DNA of 11,588 nucleotides from NCBI GenBank assembly GCA_023412195.1, contig JAEYNZ010000172.1:1-11588 (forward strand), in the 5' to 3' direction. A program made the translations under genes and the position numbers. Numbering within the stretch: the stretch's first letter is position 1; every line of letters begins with the position of its first letter. This stretch comes from Bacteroidota bacterium (GTDB lineage: Bacteria; Bacteroidota; Bacteroidia; Bacteroidales; Prolixibacteraceae). Shown piece after piece: positions 1 through 6,800 of the stretch. The notes beneath the pieces are model-generated. The model was not told the DNA's origin. It did no database searches and saw nothing but the letters and a program-made list of their open reading frames with translations.

Positions 1-240
1 ATCGTTATCAATAAAGCTGATGCTACAATTGCCGTTAGCGGAACTACCGTTACTTATGACGGAGAAGAACATGGCGCTACAGGTTCAGCAACTGGTGTGA
101 AAGGGGAAGCTCTTGCAGGTCTCGACCTGGGTGCTAAATTCACCAACGTTCCCGGTGGTACTGCAAACTGGACATTCACCGATGTGACTGGTAACTACAA
201 TGATGCTTCAGGTTTTGTGGAGATCGTTATCAATAAAGCT
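1..240 (+). repeat. Tandem MBG-type repeat with 222-bp period (74 residues)
   Basis: Bases 1-18 (ATCGTTATCAATAAAGCT) recur exactly at 223-240, in the same reading frame, giving a 222-bp period. The unit contains the TYDG, GATGSATG and NVPGGTANWTF motifs typical of long MBG/YDG arrays in Bacteroidota surface proteins. The window starts at or very near a repeat boundary, so an array probably continues upstream. The copy after base 240 switches to a different, MBG_2-like sequence, so this is the last unit of the array. Confidence 0.8.
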
Positions 241-1545
241 AACCTTTCCATTACAGCAGACAACAAATCAAAATACGTAGGTCAGGTAAATCCAACCTTT
301 ACAGTATCGTATGATGGTTTTGTTTATGGAGAAAATGAATCAGTGTTGAGTGGTTCATTATTATTCCAAACTGATGCAGACAGAAATAGCTGTGCAGATG
401 AATATGATATAGTACCTTCCGGATTAACTTCGGGCAACTATAATATCATTTTTATCGAAGGAACTTTGGTTGTTACTGGTCTCACCATCGACGCCTCTGC
501 CTCCAGTAAGCCGGTAAATAAAAACGATGCAACTGTATCGCTCAGCGCTACGGTTTCTCCGGCAGTGGCAGGTGTGCTGGTGAATTTTTACCTGGATGAT
601 GCATATGAAGATTCTGCAGAAACAGGTACCGACGGTACGGCAACAATAAGTGTTGATGTTTCCGGGAACCTTGACGTAAATGTTTACAAGGTAACCGCTG
701 AAGCCGGCAAAGGCTGTCATGAAGATGTGGCCTATATGCCAGTCTATGATCCCGATGGCGGATTCGTAACAGGCGGCGGCTGGATTAATTCACCTGCAGG
801 TGCATATATAGCTGATGAGACTGTTGTAGGCAAAGCCAACTTTGGTTTCAATGCCAAGTATAAAAAAGGGAAGTCAGATGTTGATGGCAATACTGAATTC
901 CAGTTCAAGGCAGGCGATCTGAACTTCAAGAGCCAGTTGCATGAGGCGGGCTCACTGGTTATCTCAGGAAAAAAAGCCACCTACCGTGGTGAAGGTACTA
1001 TAAATGGATTACCTGGCTATAAATTTGTCCTGGTTGCAATTGATGGGGATTGGAATGGAGGAACAAATCCTGACGAATTCCGTATCAAGATTTCAACAAA
1101 AACTGGGGATCTGATTTATGATAATGGTCTGGGTGCTGATGAAAACGGAAATGCTGCAACAGTCCTTGGCGACAACGGCAGAGGTGGCGGCTCCATCGTC
1201 ATCCATGAAGTGAAAGCTGCTCCTGGCAAGAACAAGTCTGTTGAAATCGGTGCGGAGATCTCCCTTGAGGAAGTTCCTGTGCTGATGCCGCACTTCAGTG
1301 CTTATCCGAACCCGTTCAGCGAAAGGCTGCGCTTTGAGTTCTCACCTGTTGAGGATGCACATGCCCGCATCGATATCTTCGACATGACAGGCCGCCTGGT
1401 GAAAACCATCTTCAACCAGCAGGTTGAAACCGGCGTGCAGTATGAAGCTGAATTTGTACCCGAAGGCCAGATCAATGGCACATACATCTACCGTATGGTT
1501 ACCGGCAGTTCTGTACAAAATGGCAAAGTAACGTACCGGAAATAG
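1..1545 (+). CDS. T9SS-exported MBG-repeat / post-COAP-1 surface protein, 3' part
   Basis: The frame is open from base 1 to the TAG at 1543-1545 (514 visible codons), so the gene starts upstream; the GTG at 97 is an internal codon, not the start. Modules by visible codon: 1-74, an MBG/YDG-type repeat (TYDG, GATGSATGVKGE, NVPGGTANWTF); about 80-157, an MBG_2-like module (YGE core, SGNYNI...GTLVVT ending); about 160-250, a bacterial Ig-like module; about 251-395, a domain resembling the post-COAP-1 family (GGGWINSPAGAY, GKANFGF, TEFQFKAGDLNF, DEFRIKI); 430-514, a type A T9SS sorting domain (YPNPFS at 435-440, IFDMTGRLVKT, IYRM, last residue K). The sorting domain implies outer-membrane export through T9SS and release or anchoring at the surface. 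No catalytic motif is seen. Adhesive or structural role is inferred from the repeats. A strong terminator follows. The sorting domain is certain by pattern, the post-COAP-1 assignment likely. Confidence 0.93.
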   Translation: MVINKADATIAVSGTTVTYDGEEHGATGSATGVKGEALAGLDLGAKFTNVPGGTANWTFTDVTGNYNDASGFVEIVINKANLSITADNKSKYVGQVNPTFTVSYDGFVYGENESVLSGSLLFQTDADRNSCADEYDIVPSGLTSGNYNIIFIEGTLVVTGLTIDASASSKPVNKNDATVSLSATVSPAVAGVLVNFYLDDAYEDSAETGTDGTATISVDVSGNLDVNVYKVTAEAGKGCHEDVAYMPVYDPDGGFVTGGGWINSPAGAYIADETVVGKANFGFNAKYKKGKSDVDGNTEFQFKAGDLNFKSQLHEAGSLVISGKKATYRGEGTINGLPGYKFVLVAIDGDWNGGTNPDEFRIKISTKTGDLIYDNGLGADENGNAATVLGDNGRGGGSIVIHEVKAAPGKNKSVEIGAEISLEEVPVLMPHFSAYPNPFSERLRFEFSPVEDAHARIDIFDMTGRLVKTIFNQQVETGVQYEAEFVPEGQINGTYIYRMVTGSSVQNGKVTYRK

Positions 1546-1579
1546 AATCTCCCTGTGCCCTTTAACCAGGGCTACAGCT

Positions 1580-1615
1580 AAGGCGCTTCCCTGCTTCGGC
1601 GGGGAGGCGCTTTTT
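1580..1615 (+). terminator. Rho-independent terminator with UUCG tetraloop
   Basis: A 12-pair stem (1583-1594 with 1599-1610, including two G-T wobbles) closes on a TTCG loop with a C-G closing pair, the extra-stable cUUCGg type. A G-T and two A-T pairs extend the base into the T run at 1611-1615. It lies 34 bp after the stop codon of the MBG-repeat protein and separates it from the lipoprotein gene. Confidence 0.92.
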
Positions 1616-1669
1616 AACCCATTAGCTTTATTCGGTTTAAATTAAATAATTCGATTACTAATTCTAAAA

Positions 1670-2551
1670 ATGAAAAAAATGAAAAGAAAAATGTTTTTAT
1701 TGAGTGCACTGGCCCTGATGGTGGCCGGTGGTGTTTTCTGGAGCTGCCAGAAAGAGGAAGTCCTGTTGAACAATGCAGATGGATTGATGCTGAAATCGGT
1801 CATTGCAAATTACCCTGCATCATGTGAAGATGTATGTATTGATCTTTCGTTGGGAGAGGATGTTGTTTACTATGAAAAATCGGGGTCTTTTGCAGGATCA
1901 ATCGGGGGTAATTCCAAATCCATAGGATACACTGTTTACAACACCGAAGATCATTTTGTTGTAGAATTATCCTATACAAGAACTCCTGCTAATTCAGGTT
2001 CCTCTTCAACCATCGAGGTTACCGTGGATGGTGAAAAGCAAAGCACAACTATCAAAAATGGAAATAGTGATGTTTTGGAATTCCCGCTTGCCGCAGATTG
2101 GTCAGCATGCGATGAAGTGGTTTGGGCCTTAGAAGAAACGGTATATGACGGAGGTCAGATTACGGGAGGCGGAACTTATGAACTTATTGGTGTCTGTAGT
2201 GATTGTGAAGAAAGTTTTAACTATGTTAATAATGTGGATGGAACCTATACCTTTACTTATGTCCCTGCAGAAGACATGACTGACGTAGAGGTTGTTTTCA
2301 CCTTTCCTCAGGTTGAAACCGTTACCTTCCTGGAAGGTTATGAATTTGAATCTTTCAAACGCCCGGGACAGGGTCAAGTTATGAAAGCCACTCTCTCTTT
2401 TGAAGCCTGTCAGGAATACTCGTGGAATATTCAATTGGTTGATTGCACCGCTGCAAGTGCAACAGCAAATGGATGGACTGACTTTAAGGTAGGCGATGTT
2501 TCCAGGAAAAACAGTTTACCAAATATCACTTATAAATGTCCAGGTAATTAA
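1670..2551 (+). CDS. Lipoprotein of unknown function, probably surface exposed
   Basis: The product has 293 residues. Residues 1-8 are basic (MKKMKRKM), residues 9-24 are hydrophobic, and a Cys at 26 sits in FWSC, a relaxed lipobox common in Bacteroidota, so a signal peptidase II substrate is likely. Residues +2 to +5 after the Cys are QKEE, close to the QKDDE-type lipoprotein export signal described in Bacteroidota, which suggests surface display. The mature part seems to have two beta-rich halves: about 42-180 (paired Cys in ASCEDVCIDL, ending GVCSDC) and about 181-293 (YVNNVDGTYTFTYVP; ends YKCPGN). No catalytic motif and no T9SS sorting domain. An in-frame second ATG at 1679 is possible, but the first gives the usual basic n-region; the leader is A/T-rich without a Shine-Dalgarno site. 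Terminators on both sides suggest a monocistronic unit. I do not recognise the family of the mature part. Confidence 0.9.
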   Translation: MKKMKRKMFLLSALALMVAGGVFWSCQKEEVLLNNADGLMLKSVIANYPASCEDVCIDLSLGEDVVYYEKSGSFAGSIGGNSKSIGYTVYNTEDHFVVELSYTRTPANSGSSSTIEVTVDGEKQSTTIKNGNSDVLEFPLAADWSACDEVVWALEETVYDGGQITGGGTYELIGVCSDCEESFNYVNNVDGTYTFTYVPAEDMTDVEVVFTFPQVETVTFLEGYEFESFKRPGQGQVMKATLSFEACQEYSWNIQLVDCTAASATANGWTDFKVGDVSRKNSLPNITYKCPGN

Positions 2552-2567
2552 AGCCAACTCTAATAAT

Positions 2568-2599
2568 ATGAAAAAGGTTGTCTCCCGACAACCTTTTTT
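2568..2599 (+). terminator. Rho-independent terminator after the lipoprotein gene
   Basis: A perfect 12-bp stem (2571-2582, AAAAAGGTTGTC, with 2587-2598) closes on a TCCC loop and ends in six T. The A run on the 5' side mirrors the T run, so it could act in both directions; ATG/CAT at the outer flanks (2568-2570, 2600-2602) extends the symmetry with one bulged T. It starts 16 bp after the stop codon. Confidence 0.9.
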
Positions 2600-2724
2600 C
2601 ATGGTATCAGATAGGGCACCCTGTACTAAAGGCCGGGAAAGGGTGGAACAATTCAAAAATTAAAGCTTTGCGATTAAACAAAATGATCTTTTTGCCTTAG
2701 CTGCAGGACACAAGCACCCCCTAG

Positions 2725-3081
2725 TGCCTTGACGTGACCAATATTATAAAAGAAGGGTATACATTTGCCGGCGGGGGGCCATGGTGTGAAAGTCTTGCAA
2801 AAAGTGCAGGAATTGAATCTGTTCTTTTAAAGGATGCCATACAGGTGTATCCCAATCCTTTTGCAGAAGAAGTGAAGTTCACCATTATTTCCCCTGATGA
2901 AACAGAAGCACGGCTGGAAATCTTTGATATGACTGGGCGTAAAATAACAACTTTGTATGACGGTCGTATAAAACCAAATGTAAGTTACGAGTCAGGGTTC
3001 AGGCCTTCGACCGGCAACCGGTTCATTTACCGTCTGCGCCTGGGCAATGAAGAACAGAGCGGGATCATTGTAAAAAAATAA
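2725..3081 (+). pseudogene. Orphan T9SS C-terminal sorting domain, probable gene remnant
   Basis: The open frame runs from just after an in-frame TAG (2722-2724) to the TAA at 3079-3081. The first possible start is a GTG at 2734, which would give 115 residues with no signal peptide. Residues from about 30 on form a complete type A sorting domain (VYPNPFAEE, LEIFDMTGR, FIYRLR, ending IVKK), closely resembling the end of the MBG-repeat protein at 1300-1545. A sorting domain only works on a protein first exported by Sec, so a free copy without signal peptide or passenger should not be secreted. Read further up in the same frame, stops occur at 2698-2700 and 2722-2724, consistent with decay. The short stretch before the domain (GGGPWCESLAKSAGIE) may be the last of a lost passenger. 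A functional intracellular small protein cannot be excluded. It retains its own terminator. Confidence 0.7.
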
Positions 3082-3101
3082 ACCAAACTTATATATGTAC
3101 C

Positions 3102-3136
3102 GGCGCCCGCTGCAGATGCAGCGTGCGCCTTTTTTT
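3102..3136 (+). terminator. Rho-independent terminator after the orphan sorting domain
   Basis: GGCGC (3102-3106) pairs with GCGCC (3125-3129), then a C/T mismatch, then CGCTGC (3108-3113) pairs with GCAGCG (3118-3123) around an AGAT loop. Seven T follow (3130-3136). It begins 20 bp after the TAA, supporting a formerly complete gene there. Confidence 0.9.
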
Positions 3137-3170
3137 GATGGATCGATACCAATATTATTAGATCAGTATA

Positions 3171-3215
3171 ACCACATAAACCAAATGTACCATATAAACA
3201 AGGAACCACATAAAC
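3171..3215. repeat. Three direct copies of ACCAYATAAAC
   Basis: The 11-mer ACCACATAAAC occurs at 3171-3181 and 3205-3215, and ACCATATAAAC at 3189-3199, starting 18 and 16 bp apart. They begin 35 bp after the terminator of the orphan domain. Spacing near 1.5-1.7 helical turns is irregular, so a protein-binding array is possible but unproven. Confidence 0.6.
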
Positions 3216-3261
3216 AACACATTCCTTCCGTCCTCCTGAATCTTACAGCAACTCCGCTTAA

Positions 3262-3331
3262 CCTGACCCCATAGTTTTATCTCTTTTTCCCATACTGGAA
3301 TCATTTTTCCCACATTGGGACGTCCTGACCC
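3262..3331. repeat. Paired 17-bp direct repeats with internal dyads, 20-bp period
   Basis: TTTTTCCCATACTGGAA (3284-3300) and TTTTTCCCACATTGGGA (3304-3320) match at 14 of 17 positions and start exactly 20 bp apart, about two helical turns. Each has a small dyad (TTCC...GGAA in the first, TCCCA-cat-TGGGA in the second). CCTGACCC flanks the pair on both sides (3262-3269 and 3324-3331). This layout would suit an operator, but no regulator is known here. Confidence 0.55.
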
Positions 3332-3405
3332 TTGACTTATGTTTAGAAATATCCGAAATTGCTATATAGTTTTAGTTAACCTGTTTTTAACCAAAGTCAC
3401 ATATA

Positions 3406-3461
3406 ACCATCTGTATGGCAAAATCTATATATACCTCTTTTTACAATAACACCATCTGTAT
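3406..3461. repeat. Two direct copies of ACCATCTGTAT
   Basis: Identical 11-mers lie at 3406-3416 and 3451-3461, starting 45 bp apart, in the A/T-rich leader of the large gene. Short enough to arise by chance singly; noted because other direct repeats occur in the same gap. Confidence 0.4.
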
Positions 3462-3482
3462 TCCTTCCTTCCTGATTGAATG

Positions 3483-3498
3483 CCTGCACGTCTGCAGG
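3483..3498. repeat. Small inverted repeat CCTGCA-cgtc-TGCAGG
   Basis: Perfect 6-bp arms separated by 4 bases, with no T run afterwards, so not a terminator. It could be a dyad operator or a weak RNA hairpin in the leader of the large gene. Confidence 0.35.
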
Positions 3499-3894
3499 AC
3501 GATTTTAACTGATAACCTGAATTAATACTTATGCCTATGCTGATAATTAAAACCTGAAGCCAAACAATCCCCGACCCTTCTGCATTCTAAAATACAACCC
3601 TCCATAAATCTGTTATTAATAAATTTTCCGTTCATCATGTTAACCCGTATTCTATCGTGAAGAATTCACATTTATCAGTATCTAAATGCCTTTGCATTTT
3701 ATTTCATCCCGTAGAGATGGACATAATGTGTATCAAACCTGTGAAAGCAAGGGGAATATACAAAGAGAGAATTCTGTCAGCACTTGCCCATCTAGCTCAC
3801 AATAAACTTATGCCTGGCGGGAATGCCGGCTGCGCATACTCAAACATATACCGGACAGCCATGAATGGCATCTCCATCACGTAATCAATAATTA

Positions 3895-6800
3895 ATGAAT
3901 CAAAAATCAAAAATCTTTCGAGTTATGAAAAACTTCACTCACATTTCTTTGACTGCAGCAGGACCGTTGCAGTCATTAATAACCAAAAAACCGGAACAAC
4001 GAACCAGAGCCAGGGTTTTCCTGTTGCGGTTGCGTCTGGTTCTGCTGGTGGTATTATTCATTTCATTGGCTGGTATATCTTCGGCGCAAACGGAAATATA
4101 CTATACCAGTTTTGGAACCAGTTCAGCATTTCCCTTAGGATGGTCAAATGATGGTATCGGGATCTGGGCTAACCAAGTTATGGTCCCATCTACAGGATAT
4201 GAGGGTGCTTCAGGATCCAGACATGCACGATCGGGTAATTATCTTGATGACTCAGGCGATACCGGTAATCTTAAGTTTAAGCTTACAAATGTCTCAGGTT
4301 ATACTAATCTTGCAGTAATCTGGGGAGCATGGCGCTCTACTGAATTTAACAGTGGAGGCCATAAAAATTCTCCTGATTTTAAATGGAGTAAAGATGGGAT
4401 TACCTATTATTCGGTTGAGTTTACGGATATTCCGGCAAACTCAACATGGGGTTTAGTAAATGAAGGTGCTGTAATTCCCTTGCCGGCAGAAGCCACAGGC
4501 TCTGATATATGGTTTAAATGGACAATTGCCAGCAAATACAACTATTACATGGATGATTTTAAAGTTTATGGAACTTCCTGCACTGATCCTGCAACAGGCG
4601 GCACGATCGGGGAGTCTCAGGCTTTGTGTACAGGTGAGGACCCTGATGCTTTTAGCAACTTAACAGCACCAGGTGGACATTCCGGCACACTCGAATATAA
4701 ATGGCAGGTTTCCATTACCGGATCTCCATTTAACTGGGAAGATATACCAGGCAGTAACAGTGACACTTATGATGCACCTCCTCTTACCTCTACCCATTGG
4801 TTTCGGCGTCTGGCACGTGTGGATTGTTCTGCCGACTGGAGCCGGGCTGCAGCAAGTAATGTCACAGAGATAACTGTAAATGCAATACCCGAAGCACCCC
4901 TGGCGGTAAATCATAACACCATCTATGATGGCACCTCCAAATCTGCCTCAGCAACCGTTGGGCCTGACGAAGTTGTTGACTGGCATACAGATGAAACTGG
5001 TGCCACAACGTCAGGTGCACCCACCGGTACCAATGCAGGTATATATACCGCATGGGCTGAAACCAGAATTCCGGAAACAGGGTGTATAAGTGAAACAAGA
5101 ACAATGGTTACACTGACTATTGAGAAAGCGACACCAACAGCTACCCTGGCAGTCAGTAATCCATCAGTTACATATAATGGCGAATTGCAAACAGCAGTGG
5201 TTACCGTTAGCGGGAGTTCGGTAACAGGTGCCGTGGCAAATGTTATTAACGGCATCAAAACCGATGCAGGAACTTATGAAGTAAAAGCTGATTTTGTTCC
5301 TGAGGATATAAATAATTACATTGTACTAACCGGGTTACCGGCAGGTATGTTCACCATAACCCCCAGACCCTTGAATGCAGCATTTACTGTAGATAAAAAA
5401 TGTTTCGACGGAACTGCACAGGTTAATATGAATTCAATCCATATTGTTTGCGAAGTTATAGATGGTGATGAAATTAACCTGGAATATTCAGATGCAGAAT
5501 ATGCCAATGCAGGTCCGGGATTAGATATCCTGGTTACAATGAATGGACTTTACCTTACAGGCAATGATACAGAAAATTATGCACTGACGTCAACATGGGC
5601 AAGTACTACTGCAATTATCGAAGCATTACCCATTTCCGGCACACTGGCTAAAACACCTGATGCCGCAGGCATTGTTGAAAGCAATGATGTCTCGGCAGTT
5701 CTTACCGGGGGTTCAGGTGGAAATGGAGCCGATGAACTGCAATACAGCACAGATGGGGGAAGCGTATGGCTGCCTTACCTTTCAGGTACCGGTATTACAA
5801 CCACCGGCCTTACGGAAGTTCATATCCGCACCCGCCGCATGAGTGACACATGCGGTGATTCAGATTTCAATTCGGTGAAGTGGACAGTAACTCCTGCCTT
5901 GCAGTATTTGACAGATAATACAACCATGACCGGAAGCCTGTCATACCTGATGGTAAAATATCCGGCCAGTATTCCTAAAGTAATAGTTGATGAAGGCTAC
6001 AAAATTGATTTCCAAATAACCTTAGCAGAAGCTTTGCCTGCAGGTTCAACCATCAGCATTATGCAGGCAGTTAATGGAAGTCCGGCCATTCCATATATCA
6101 CCAACGCAGTAGTACCTTCTCAATCATTTCGTATTACTGATTTGAGTAATCCAGTTCAAGAACCCTCTGATTTCAATAGTCTTTATGATGGCAGAACTGA
6201 ATTCTATTCATTTAGTTTCAACAGTTCAACTGGCACTCCGCTTCAGGTAGATGCGAGCATAAAAGTTGAAACCATTATTTCGAAAGATGATTTTGCCCAA
6301 GGCAGCCTGGTTGTTCTGGAGGAAGATATGTTTTGGCAGTATGGCCTGCCTACAGCTACAATCAGTGGTACAAAATCGGTTTGCAGCGGCAGCAGTGCCA
6401 CAATAAAAGTTGACCTTACTGGTATTGCGCCCTGGAGCATTACACTATCGGATGGTACAGTTGTAAATGAGATCCAGACAAGTCCATATACATTTACCGT
6501 TTACCCTACAGAGAATGCTACATGGTCGGTATTGAATGTGACTGATGGCCTGGGTGACACAAATTCCGGAACCGGTGAAGCTAAAATATACTATGGCCCG
6601 GTTACCAGGGCGCCTCAGATTTTTGCATGCCCCAATACTGCAATTGAAGTACCTGTTACTGTAAGATCATTTAGTGAAGTACGTGACATTTCACTTACAC
6701 TGAGATATGATCCGGCTGTTTTGACATACACCGGCTTTGTAAGCGGCGGAGTGACATTTAATCCCCCTGATCCTGCAATTCCAGGCAGTATAGGTGAAGT

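Larger units (their letters stand above)
3137..3894. other. Long intergenic region without a convincing gene
   Basis: This 758-bp gap precedes the 1896-codon gene and must contain its promoter. I see no tRNA, rRNA, transposase remnant or strong Bacteroidota promoter (TTG plus TAnnTTTG at about 20 bp); near matches to the -7 box at 3367-3374 (TAGTTTTA) and 3687-3694 (TGCCTTTG) lack a well-placed TTG. It holds three groups of short direct repeats and one small inverted repeat, listed separately. A GTG-initiated 75-codon frame at 3657-3884 has no recognisable features. The first half (3137-3660) is pyrimidine- and A/T-rich with no long open frame. Confidence 0.7.

Noticed and set aside
97..99. 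GTG as a start codon of the first gene
   Set aside because: The frame is open to the window edge and the codon lies in the middle of a repeat module, so it is an internal Val.
2600..2733. Readable remnant of the lost passenger before the orphan sorting domain
   Set aside because: The frame can be read through two stops but gives no recognisable module, so the remnant is only claimed from base 2725.
3361..3374. Bacteroidota -7 promoter box (TAGTTTTA)
   Set aside because: No TTG at the required distance of about 20 bp upstream; the nearest, at 3332-3334, is 32 bp away.
3137..3660. CRISPR array in the repeat-bearing gap
   Set aside because: The repeats are 11-17 bp, not palindromic as a set, and lack regular 30-40 bp spacers; no cas genes are present.
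3657..3884. GTG-initiated 75-codon open frame upstream of the giant gene
   Set aside because: No signal peptide, domain or sensible composition, and it starts with GTG in a region full of stops. It is likely a chance frame.
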